This document shows positions 1 through 5,925 of a stretch of DNA of 5,925 bases, piece after piece. A model generated the notes under the pieces. That model worked only from the letters and a program-made list of their open reading frames with translations, ran no database searches and was not told the origin of the DNA. Each line of letters opens with the position of its first letter. Within the stretch, counting starts at the first letter, position 1. The stretch comes from JBFKOL01 sp041628815 (GTDB lineage: Bacteria > Bacteroidota > Bacteroidia > Chitinophagales > Saprospiraceae). Location of the stretch: the NCBI GenBank assembly GCA_041628815.1, contig JBFKOL010000280.1:1-5925 (forward strand), in the 5' to 3' direction. The translations under genes and the position numbers were made by a program.

Positions 1-665
1 ACGGCTGTGTTATTGGCGTTTTCTTCACCTATAATTATCCAACCAAAGTTGTCGCTGCTGCCGTTGTTCCAGGCGATTACATCTGCGAGGATATTGGGAC
101 CATTAAAAACGGATGTCGTCCCGTTGGAAATGTCGCCTGTCGCGCTCGGTGCTGCCACAAAATCACCACCAGCATTCGTCCATGAGTCAGTGTCGTAAAT
201 GGAAAAATTCCAGGTAGCATCGTTAGCAGTAGGTGCGGCTCCGCCACCCTCTTCTCCCGTGGCATTTGAAGTCCCTTCACCCCACATTGTTGTTACCCGG
301 TGTATATTCACTTCATTCGGACCTTGCCTATTACCGCGAAGTCTGAGTACCGCATTTGTGATCACCGCGTCCGATGGTATGGAACTCAGATCGAATTGCA
401 CCAAAGCTCTACGCAGATTTCCCTGGTTGGTCCGGCCTGCAAAAATGTGGCTGCCAATACCATTGCTGTTGTCATTTTCACTGTAGATCGTATTGTCGAG
501 TGAAGCGGTCAGTGTAACCACCTCTTGGCTCCAGGAAACAATAGAAAATCCAATGAAAAAGAGCATCAACCAATTTCCCTGCCAGGACCAGAATTTGGTG
601 CTGAAACCATGATCCCGGTAATTCTTCCCGGAAGATTGACTTTTGAGTAACCGAAAGCTCTGCAT
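1..665 (-). CDS. Secreted DNRLRE domain-containing surface protein, 3' end missing
   Basis: An uninterrupted minus-strand frame runs from the ATG at 665-663 off the left edge: 221 complete codons and two bases of the next. Residues 34-47 are a hydrophobic stretch (MLFFIGFSIVSWSQ) that fits the core and cleavage region of a signal peptide, with likely cleavage before Glu48. From residue 50 the sequence resembles DNRLRE-type beta-sandwich modules: a LTASLDNTIYSE opening, G-x-HIFAGRTNQG (70-82), RRALVQFDLSSIP (85-97), ITNAVLRLR (102-110), then HRVTTMWGEGTSNATGEEG (122-140), DATWNF (149-154), AGGDF (165-169) and DNFGWIIIGEE (205-215). Such modules occur in extracellular proteins of Bacteroidota and Planctomycetes; substrate and partner are unknown. 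The 32-residue region before the hydrophobic core is long, but Met34 would leave no basic n-region, so the ATG at 665 is preferred. A T9SS sorting domain may lie beyond the window; this cannot be seen. Gene reality is confident; the exact start is less so. Confidence 0.85.
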   Translation of the reverse strand, partial: MQSFRLLKSQSSGKNYRDHGFSTKFWSWQGNWLMLFFIGFSIVSWSQEVVTLTASLDNTIYSENDNSNGIGSHIFAGRTNQGNLRRALVQFDLSSIPSDAVITNAVLRLRGNRQGPNEVNIHRVTTMWGEGTSNATGEEGGGAAPTANDATWNFSIYDTDSWTNAGGDFVAAPSATGDISNGTTSVFNGPNILADVIAWNNGSSDNFGWIIIGEENANNTA

Positions 666-1013
666 TATTGATTTTTTAGAGTATTGAAATATGATTTATT
701 CTTTTAGTCAAAAAACAGCACAGCGACAACAAAGCGATCACGGTACCGCACACGAAAATGTCCAGGGGATTCAGGATGAGAACAATCCGACAAAATGATC
801 TGAGTGACCTTCGGAGGTTCTGTCTATCTATACGTTTTCAAGAGAGACTTGGTTGCGCCTTCATGCAAAATTTTATCCAAGAAACGATTCACATGTATGC
901 ATCGAAAAGTAACACAAGAAACCTCAAAAAGCATCGTCTAAATTTAGACGTTAGCTGTTTAAATATACTAAGGGATAACCCGTATACATAAATATAAATC
1001 ATATAAATAAAAA
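666..1013. other. Intergenic region, about 350 bp, no convincing gene
   Basis: This gap separates the rpsT terminator from the start of the DNRLRE gene, both on the minus strand, so the promoter of the latter should lie here. No clean TAnnTTTG box with an upstream TTG is visible on the minus strand; the nearest candidate reads TCGCTTTG, with one mismatch and no good -33 partner. A 77-codon plus-strand frame at 758-991 has no recognisable motif and an arginine-rich, low-information composition, so I do not call it. The right half is AT-rich and holds the 16-bp palindrome described separately. Confidence 0.6.
935..950. repeat. Perfect 16-bp palindrome, possible operator
   Basis: CGTCTAAATTTAGACG is identical to its reverse complement over all 16 bases, with no spacer. 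It lies about 270 bp upstream of the DNRLRE gene start and about 65 bp beyond the rpsT terminator. A spacerless palindrome with an AT core suits a dimeric DNA-binding protein better than an RNA hairpin, which would need a loop. No regulator gene is in the window, so a role as an operator is only an inference. Confidence 0.4.
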
Positions 1014-1047
1014 AAAAGCCCATCCCCGGAGTCGGGGATGGGCTTTT
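1014..1047 (-). terminator. Intrinsic terminator downstream of rpsT
   Basis: Two perfectly complementary 15-base arms (1014-1028 and 1033-1047) enclose a four-base loop GAGT. The core is GCCCATCCCCG paired with CGGGGATGGGC. Read on the minus strand the stem is followed by nine T residues (complement of A1009-1017), a textbook rho-independent signal starting about 20 bp after the rpsT stop. On the plus strand the stem ends in only four T residues, so action in that direction would be weaker; no plus-strand gene reaches it. Confidence 0.92.
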
Positions 1048-1065
1048 CAGCCAAGTTTTTTCATA

Positions 1066-1320
1066 CTAGGTCAACGCATTCACGTGGCGTTGTAATTTGC
1101 TCTTCAAATTGGCCGCTTTATTGCGGTGCCAAAGGTTTCGTTTGGAAAGCCTGTCGATCATACTTACCACCCGCGGCAACATATCGGCCGCTTCCTTGGG
1201 GTCAGTGATTGACCGAAGCTTTAAAATGGCGGTACGTGTTGATTTTTTATAATATCTGTTGTGCAGACGCTTCTTGGCATCTTGCCGGATTCTTTTCTTC
1301 GCAGACAGGTGATGAGCCAT
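1066..1320 (-). CDS. rpsT: 30S ribosomal protein bS20
   Basis: An 84-residue, strongly basic protein with the full bS20 pattern; the family is usually about 85-90 residues, so it is complete. It begins MAHHLSAKKRIRQDAKKR, continues NRYYKKSTRTAI (21-32), then a short acidic turn (TDPKEAADMLP, 39-49), VVSMIDRLSKRNLWHRNKAA (51-70) and NLKSKL (71-76). bS20 binds 16S rRNA in the small-subunit body early in assembly, through long helices whose lysines and arginines contact RNA. The gene is monocistronic here: its own promoter lies upstream (1349-1380) and a strong terminator follows the TAG stop. It is divergent from sucA, with 255 bp between the two starts. Before the ATG there is only a weak purine-rich GAAGAAG, typical of Bacteroidota. 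The start is fixed by the conserved MAxHxSAxKR opening. Confidence 0.97.
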   Translation of the reverse strand: MAHHLSAKKRIRQDAKKRLHNRYYKKSTRTAILKLRSITDPKEAADMLPRVVSMIDRLSKRNLWHRNKAANLKSKLQRHVNALT

Positions 1321-1348
1321 GTTTTATCTTCTTCAAAATTAAGGTGTG

Positions 1349-1380
1349 CAAAGGTAATATTATTTTTTACAATGTTGCAA
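1349..1380 (-). promoter_or_regulatory. Bacteroidota-type promoter of rpsT
   Basis: On the minus strand, TACCTTTG (1356-1349) matches the Bacteroidota -7 consensus TAnnTTTG at every fixed base. A TTG at 1380-1378 lies 21 bases upstream, at the expected -33 distance. Transcription would start near 1343, giving a leader of roughly 22 nt before the rpsT ATG. The upstream edge of the -33 element sits one base from the heptamer array that starts at 1382. The call rests on consensus match only. Confidence 0.7.
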
Positions 1381-1381
1381 G

Positions 1382-1461
1382 GTCAGTTGTCAGTTGTCAG
1401 TTGTCAGTTGTCAGTTGTCAGTTGTCAGTTGTCAGTTGTCAGTTGTCAGTTGTCAGTTGTC
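1382..1461. repeat. Tandem heptanucleotide array, 11 copies of GTCAGTT
   Basis: Eleven perfect copies of the 7-bp unit GTCAGTT occupy 1382-1458, followed by a partial GTC. No copy carries a mismatch, which suggests recent expansion or ongoing slippage. The array lies between the divergent rpsT and sucA genes and ends 114 bp before the sucA ATG. Because seven is not a multiple of three, all three plus-strand frames read the same open seven-residue cycle (VSCQLSV), while the minus strand contains TGA stops. Plus-strand frames crossing it are therefore artefacts of the repeat. Confidence 0.97.
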
Positions 1462-1464
1462 CAG

Positions 1465-1528
1465 CCTGCCTGCCTCTGGCAGGGTTGCCGGTTGCCGGTA
1501 ACAAATTAAACTACTTAAACTACCTAAA
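1465..1528. repeat. Composite of short repeats next to the heptamer array
   Basis: Directly after the array comes a mosaic of small repeats. CCTGCC (1469-1474) and GGCAGG (1478-1483) form a 6-bp hairpin with loop TCT, preceded by another CCTG. Then TTGCCGG occurs twice in tandem (1485-1498), a heptamer that differs from the right-hand array unit TTGCCAG at one base. Finally a 9-bp unit AAACTACYT occurs twice (1508-1525) with a third start AAAC. None is long enough to be an insertion sequence, and no terminal repeats or target duplications are visible. Confidence 0.6.
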
Positions 1529-1548
1529 CGAATTAGACGATTTTCCCT

Positions 1549-1556
1549 CATCTTTG
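1549..1556 (+). promoter_or_regulatory. Possible -7 element of sucA
   Basis: CATCTTTG matches the Bacteroidota TAnnTTTG element except for C in place of the first T. It would place transcription start around 1561-1563, leaving a leader of only about 13-15 nt before the ATG at 1576. No TTG is found at the expected -33 position (around 1525-1528 the sequence is TAAA), so the assignment is weak. Confidence 0.35.
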
Positions 1557-1575
1557 CGGGTAGAAATTCAGTGAC

Positions 1576-4308
1576 ATGACAGACTATTCCTATGTATTCA
1601 ATGCCCACCCTTCTTTCATCGATGAGATGTACAAAAAGTACATACAAAACCCCTCATCGGTAGAACAGGGATGGCGATCTTTTTTTCAGGGATTTGAATT
1701 TGGACAGAGCAATGGCAATGGCGCTGTAGCAGCTGTGGACACCGACCAGGTGCGTAAGGAATTTGCCGTACTATCGATTATCCACGGCTATCGAGACAGG
1801 GGTCATCTTCTTTCGACTACCAATCCCATTCGTGAAAGGCGAAATCGGATGCCTCACCTCAAGATGGAGGACTATGGTCTCCAGCAAGAGGATCTCGATA
1901 AAGAGTTCGCCGCAGCTGGAGAAATTGGCATGCAGCATGCAAAACTCTCGGATCTGCTGGCCCGCCTCCATGAAATTTATTGCGGCAATATAGGCTTTGA
2001 ATACAGTCACATTGAGAACAGGGAAAAACGCATGTGGCTCAGAGATAAAATAGAAAACAGGACACAAGACGGATCCTATGGACTCAGCATCGAAAAGAAA
2101 AAGAGAATTCTTGAAAAGCTTAATGGAGCTGTCGTTTTTGAGAATTTCCTCAACACCAAGTATGTCGGCCAAAAGCGTTTTTCGTTGGAAGGCGGAGAAT
2201 CCGCCATTGCTGCCCTCGATGCCATCATCAATACAGGAGCGGAGGCCGGTGTTGAAGAATTCATCATCGGTATGGCACACAGGGGTAGGCTGAATGTCCT
2301 CGCCAATGTTATGGGAAAAACATACAACCAGATATTCAATGAATTTGAAGGAACTGCTGTCCCGGACCTTAGTTTTGGAGACGGAGACGTCAAGTATCAT
2401 CTTGGATTTTCTTCCATCATCGAATCACCGTCGGGCAAAAAAGTCCATCTCAAACTCGTGCCCAACCCTTCGCATCTCGAGTCCGTCAATCCCGTTGTAG
2501 AAGGATTTGCAAGGGCCAAGGCCGATATCATGTACGACAGCGAATACGACCGCATCATGCCTATCCTCATCCACGGGGATGCCGCCATTGCAGGACAAGG
2601 GGTCGTATACGAAACGGTTCAGATGAGTCAATTAAAAGGCTACTATACCGGCGGTACTGTTCATTTTGTGATCAACAACCAGATTGGCTTTACTACGGAC
2701 TTCGACGACGCACGATCCAGCACGTATTGTACGGGAGTGGCCAATATCATCCAGGCACCGGTTTTTCATGTCAACGGCGATGATCCAGAGGCACTGATAT
2801 TCGCCGTCGAATTGGCCACAGAATACAGGCAAAAATTCAACAATGATGTCTTTATCGATATGGTGTGTTATCGTCGCCATGGTCACAACGAAGGCGATGA
2901 TCCCAAATTCACCCAGCCGTTGATGTACGACATCATCAATAAGCACCCCAACCCACGCCAGATCTATGTCCAAAAATTGATCGAAAGAGGAGATGTAGAA
3001 AAAGAGCTTGCCGAGAGTATGGAAAAAAACTTCTGGAATGATCTCCAGGAAAGGCTCGACCTGATCAAACAGAAACCGCTGCCTTATGAATACCAAAAAC
3101 CCGAACAGGAATGGCGCAAACTCAAAAAAACTAAGGATGCGGCTGATTTTGAAGTGTCACCCAAAACAGGTATACCCGACAAACAGCGCGATAAGGTGTT
3201 GAATTACCTGATGAGCTACCCGGAAGGCTTTACCCCGCTGTCTAAGACAAAGAGATTGCAAAGGGGCAAACAGAAGTTGCTCGACGAAAATAAAATTGAC
3301 TGGGCCCTGGCTGAACTGACCGCCTACGGATCCATCTTGGATGATGGTAAGAATATCCGGATCAGTGGCCAGGATGTCAAGCGTGGCACATTTTCACACA
3401 GGCACGCCATCATTCACGATGCCAAGACTTTTGAAGAATACCAGCGATTTGAAAAGCCCTCCGAGACGCAGGGAAGATTTATGATCTACAACTCGCTGCT
3501 CTCCGAATTTGGTGTACTCGGATTTGAATATGGATATTCCATGGCTTCTCCCAATACGCTGGTTATCTGGGAGGCTCAATTTGGAGATTTTTACAACGGT
3601 GCGCAAACCATTGTAGATCAGTACATCATGGCTGCCGAGAGCAAGTGGCAGCGGATGAGCGGTCTCGTTATGCTGCTTCCACATGGTTATGCCGGACAGG
3701 GTCCCGAGCACTCCAGCGCCCGGCTGGAAAGATTCCTCCAGGCCAGCGCAGAATATAATGCAACTGTAGCCAATATTACGACTCCCGCCAACTTCTTTCA
3801 CGCTCTGAGGAGACAACTTGCACGACCTTTCCGAAAGCCGCTGATCGTGATGTCTCCCAAGTCCTTATTGAGGCACCCCGAATGCGTGTCCGACCTTTCG
3901 GAAATCAAGACGGGTACTCGCTTTCACGAAGTATTTGACGACGCTGCAGCCTCTGCGACAAAAACCAAGCTGCTTCTCATATGTTCTGGAAAGGTCTATT
4001 ACGATCTGAAAGCTCACAAAGAAGAACAAAAGCGCAGTGATGTGGCCATTGTCCGAATCGAACAACTCTACCCTTATCCGCAGAAGCAAATGGATGACAT
4101 CTTTGCAAAATACGGTAAGGCAAAAATCCGATGGGTACAGGAAGAGCCGCTAAATATGGGGGCGTGGCAATTTTTGTTGAGCTTTTGGCGCAATCCGGCC
4201 ATCGAAGTGATAGCACGGCGGGTTAGCGCCTCACCTGCAACGGGGTTCAAAAAAGTGCACGACAAACAACAACAGGAAATTGTGGATTTTGCTTTTGCAG
4301 CAACATAG
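1576..4308 (+). CDS. sucA: 2-oxoglutarate dehydrogenase E1 component
   Basis: A 910-residue, full-length thiamine-diphosphate enzyme that decarboxylates 2-oxoglutarate and passes the succinyl group to the lipoyl E2 (SucB) in the cytoplasmic TCA-cycle complex. Domains in order: an N-terminal E2-contact segment (YSYVFNAHPSFIDEMYKKY, 4-22; WRSFFQGFEFG, 33-43); the dehydrogenase E1 region with KRFSLEGGES (200-209), HRGRLNVL (235-242), KYHLGFSS (273-280), the TPP/metal motif from GDAAIAGQG (334-342) to NNQIGF (367-372), and YRRHGHNEGDDP (432-443); the transketolase-like pyrimidine domain with SGQDVKRGTFSHRHA (597-611), FGVLGFEYGYS (645-655), IWEAQFGDF (664-672) and GQGPEHSSARLER (707-719); and the C-terminal domain with MSPKSLLRHP (759-768), CSGKVYYDL (803-811) and QEEPLNMGAW (855-864). 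His235 and His275 correspond to the substrate-binding histidines of E. coli SucA. An in-frame TAG at 1561 supports the ATG at 1576. sucB does not follow; the next gene converges after 53 bp, with no clear terminator between. Confidence 0.98.
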   Translation: MTDYSYVFNAHPSFIDEMYKKYIQNPSSVEQGWRSFFQGFEFGQSNGNGAVAAVDTDQVRKEFAVLSIIHGYRDRGHLLSTTNPIRERRNRMPHLKMEDYGLQQEDLDKEFAAAGEIGMQHAKLSDLLARLHEIYCGNIGFEYSHIENREKRMWLRDKIENRTQDGSYGLSIEKKKRILEKLNGAVVFENFLNTKYVGQKRFSLEGGESAIAALDAIINTGAEAGVEEFIIGMAHRGRLNVLANVMGKTYNQIFNEFEGTAVPDLSFGDGDVKYHLGFSSIIESPSGKKVHLKLVPNPSHLESVNPVVEGFARAKADIMYDSEYDRIMPILIHGDAAIAGQGVVYETVQMSQLKGYYTGGTVHFVINNQIGFTTDFDDARSSTYCTGVANIIQAPVFHVNGDDPEALIFAVELATEYRQKFNNDVFIDMVCYRRHGHNEGDDPKFTQPLMYDIINKHPNPRQIYVQKLIERGDVEKELAESMEKNFWNDLQERLDLIKQKPLPYEYQKPEQEWRKLKKTKDAADFEVSPKTGIPDKQRDKVLNYLMSYPEGFTPLSKTKRLQRGKQKLLDENKIDWALAELTAYGSILDDGKNIRISGQDVKRGTFSHRHAIIHDAKTFEEYQRFEKPSETQGRFMIYNSLLSEFGVLGFEYGYSMASPNTLVIWEAQFGDFYNGAQTIVDQYIMAAESKWQRMSGLVMLLPHGYAGQGPEHSSARLERFLQASAEYNATVANITTPANFFHALRRQLARPFRKPLIVMSPKSLLRHPECVSDLSEIKTGTRFHEVFDDAAASATKTKLLLICSGKVYYDLKAHKEEQKRSDVAIVRIEQLYPYPQKQMDDIFAKYGKAKIRWVQEEPLNMGAWQFLLSFWRNPAIEVIARRVSASPATGFKKVHDKQQQEIVDFAFAAT

Positions 4309-4361
4309 ATGGTATTTCTGGGTAAGTTGGTAAAGAGATAAAACAGGGAGCTCTCTAAATG

Positions 4362-5828
4362 CTACCTGCCGAATACAATTTTTTCTGTGACATAATGTCC
4401 TTCGATCCACAATCGCAAGATGTGAATACCGCTTGAGTTGTCAGGAACATCGAAAGTTGCCGGACCATCAAAAGGTCCACTTAATAGCAGCCTTTTTCCA
4501 TCAAGGCTAAACATCTCCAATCGGTCGACTTTCAAACTTCCGGGGTCTACCTGGAAAAAATCTATTGCTGGATTAGGAAAAATTCCAACTTCAAATGATT
4601 CTCCATTGATTTCGACGGTAGCACTTATCGGACCATCCAAAAAGTTGAGAAGCCAAGGAATACCATCGTTTAAGGCAGGTAAAATACAGGTCGTATGGCT
4701 GTGCATGATGCCACCTGATACATCTACGGCTTCCACGTCTTCTGCCCCATTGGCATTCATTACGGAATCGGCCACTATAGAATTGAGATAAGGCACCTGG
4801 TCATCCGTGGGACAATACAACATGCGCACAGGAACATTGGGCACCCAATTGTACAGGTCATTGGACTTCATATATTGATTCAAGGGATGATCAGGATTGG
4901 TCTCAAATGCCGTCAAAAAACTATCCCGGAAAATGAACTTGGGCACCGATGCACCAAATTGATTCTCTAAGATCTCCAGAATTTGAAGATTCATAGCGCC
5001 AAGACCTTCCCCTGTCGCCTCAAAGGGGCGTATGACTTCCAGGAATTCGGATTTAAATACTTCGCTAATGTCATTGTAGATATCGGGCAGGATCGCTTTC
5101 GCCCCCAAGGTGGCATAGACCAAAAAAGAAGGATAAAAATACTCCTCGTCTTGTAAAGCGAGATCCCGCATAACTCCCGAAACATCGTATGGACCACTCA
5201 TAGGCAAAGAGGCCGTAACGGGAAAATCCGTACTGTACTGCTCCTGGATCAATTTGTGCACAGCCATGGTTGCATGACCACCTTGAGAATATCCGGTGAT
5301 AAAAAATTCATCATCTCTCTCAAGATCGTTTTCTTCAAGGTATTGCCATACGGCATACAACATATCCACCGCTGCACTCGCTTCGGTAGCCGCATGCACA
5401 TATGGGTGAAAACCGCGTGAATCTCCCATGCCAAGGTAGTCCGGGGCAGCTACTACCATTCCCACAGAAGCGAAAATGAGACCCAATTCATAGCCTCCAT
5501 CGAGGTTGGACGGGACATCCGACCTTCCATTGGTCGTCCCGTGCTGGTAACATACCATCGGCAGTGATCCCGTAATGTTGTCGGGAAGCAACATAAGCCC
5601 AGAGGCCGTATCTGGCAGCATATCAGAACCCCTGGTGGTATAAGTTATTTTATAGGCGTCCACACCGCTCGTAGGTTCGACCTGAATACCAAAAAATCCT
5701 AATTGGTTCGCAATACTTTGTTGAGTTGAATGATCCACAAACTCAACCGTCAGCAACTCCTGGGCTGACAACTGAAAAAGCATCACCAATCCAAGAAAGA
5801 ATACATTAAAAGATGTTCTAAATTTCAT
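4362..5828 (-). CDS. Secreted lipase/esterase-like alpha/beta hydrolase with T9SS sorting domain
   Basis: A 488-residue exported protein. Residues 1-23 form a signal peptide (basic MKFRTSF, hydrophobic core, cleavage after SAQ). The hydrolase core spans about 30-400: YQHGTT (95-99) as the likely oxyanion-hole loop, VVAAPDYLGMGDS (125-137) followed by HPYVHA (141-146) as in secretory-lipase relatives, and the nucleophile elbow GYSQGG with Ser181. Asp343 (in CPTDDQVP, 339-346) and His378 (in HSHTTC, 376-381) are the inferred rest of the triad. Residues about 408-488 match a T9SS type A sorting domain: IFPNPA (416-421), SLDGKRLL (441-448) and SGIHILRLW...VTEKIVFGR to the end. The domain should direct export across the outer membrane and surface attachment or release. 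Substrate is unknown; a lipid ester is plausible from the fold, but other esters are possible. The gene is convergent with sucA. The 52 bp before the ATG contain no convincing promoter (TATCTTGT is a poor match), and a heptamer array starts just upstream. Confidence 0.92.
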   Translation of the reverse strand: MKFRTSFNVFFLGLVMLFQLSAQELLTVEFVDHSTQQSIANQLGFFGIQVEPTSGVDAYKITYTTRGSDMLPDTASGLMLLPDNITGSLPMVCYQHGTTNGRSDVPSNLDGGYELGLIFASVGMVVAAPDYLGMGDSRGFHPYVHAATEASAAVDMLYAVWQYLEENDLERDDEFFITGYSQGGHATMAVHKLIQEQYSTDFPVTASLPMSGPYDVSGVMRDLALQDEEYFYPSFLVYATLGAKAILPDIYNDISEVFKSEFLEVIRPFEATGEGLGAMNLQILEILENQFGASVPKFIFRDSFLTAFETNPDHPLNQYMKSNDLYNWVPNVPVRMLYCPTDDQVPYLNSIVADSVMNANGAEDVEAVDVSGGIMHSHTTCILPALNDGIPWLLNFLDGPISATVEINGESFEVGIFPNPAIDFFQVDPGSLKVDRLEMFSLDGKRLLLSGPFDGPATFDVPDNSSGIHILRLWIEGHYVTEKIVFGR

Positions 5829-5880
5829 GATGGCTGGTTAGTAGTCAGACAGACAAGATATCAAATTCCTGGATTACTGG

Positions 5881-5925
5881 TTGCCAGTTGCCAGTTGCCA
5901 GTTGCCAGTTGCCAGTTGCCAGTTG
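5881..5925. repeat. Tandem heptanucleotide array TTGCCAG, open at the window end
   Basis: Six perfect copies of TTGCCAG (5881-5922) plus a partial TTG run to the last base, so the true copy number is unknown. The unit differs from the left array (TTGTCAG in the same phase) by one base, T to C. The preceding ACTGG (5876-5880) can pair with CCAGT (5884-5888) as a 5-bp stem. The array begins 52 bp upstream of the hydrolase ATG and reads CTGGCAA on that gene's coding strand. Confidence 0.95.

Noticed and set aside
7..503. Plus-strand frames of 63, 95 and 67 codons
   Set aside because: They lie antisense to the DNRLRE gene, whose minus-strand frame is open throughout and carries clear family motifs.
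741..748. CGGTACCG 8-bp palindrome
   Set aside because: Palindromes this short are expected by chance in a window of this size.
758..991. 77-codon plus-strand frame in the 666-1013 gap
   Set aside because: No recognisable motif, no ribosome-binding or promoter signal, and it runs across the 16-bp palindrome into AT-rich sequence; its length is within chance expectation.
1382..1461. CRISPR array
   Set aside because: The unit is 7 bp in direct tandem without spacers, and there are no cas genes.
1209..1574. Plus-strand frames of 121 and 82 codons with a repeated SVVSCQL peptide
   Set aside because: They begin antisense within rpsT and stay open only because the heptamer array has no plus-strand stop in any frame.
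1771..2400. 209-codon minus-strand frame inside sucA, with similar ones at 2632-3096 and 3394-3816
   Set aside because: Antisense shadows of a strongly conserved coding sequence; their translations have no domain motifs.
4330..4361. Terminator in the convergent gap between sucA and the hydrolase
   Set aside because: AGGGAGCTCTCT is nearly self-complementary only with a wobble pair; with a loop it leaves a 4-bp stem and has no clear T-tract on the plus strand.
4438..4791. 117-codon plus-strand frame
   Set aside because: Antisense to the 3' part of the hydrolase gene, which is supported by its T9SS sorting domain.

Overview
The window looks like a chromosomal segment from a member of the Bacteroidota, probably a marine or environmental lineage such as Saprospiria or a relative; the phylum is an inference. 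Three things point to it. The 488-residue secreted hydrolase ends in a type IX secretion (T9SS) type A sorting domain. The rpsT promoter fits the Bacteroidota consensus (TTG near -33, TAnnTTTG near -7). Shine-Dalgarno sequences are weak or absent before the starts.

Layout from left to right. (1) Positions 1-665, minus strand: the N-terminal 221 codons of a secreted DNRLRE-type surface protein whose 3' end lies outside the window. (2) Positions 666-1013: about 350 bp with no convincing gene, but with a perfect 16-bp palindrome at 935-950. (3) A strong intrinsic terminator at 1014-1047, then rpsT (ribosomal protein bS20) on the minus strand with its promoter at 1349-1380. (4) Positions 1382-1530: a repeat-rich divergent intergenic region holding 11 perfect copies of a heptanucleotide, a small GC-rich hairpin, two copies of a related heptamer and a short 9-bp repeat. 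(5) sucA at 1576-4308, plus strand: full-length 2-oxoglutarate dehydrogenase E1. (6) A 53-bp convergent gap, then a minus-strand secreted lipase/esterase-like alpha/beta hydrolase with a T9SS sorting domain (4362-5828). (7) A second heptanucleotide array, one base different from the first, begins 52 bp upstream of that gene and runs off the window end.

The genes do not form an operon and are not obviously linked in function. rpsT is translation, sucA is the TCA cycle, and the two flanking genes are exported proteins. sucB does not follow sucA here, because the next gene is convergent. I see no defence system, mobile element, CRISPR array or RNA gene. The most unusual content is the pair of related heptamer arrays, both reading (CTGRCAA)n toward the start of a minus-strand gene.
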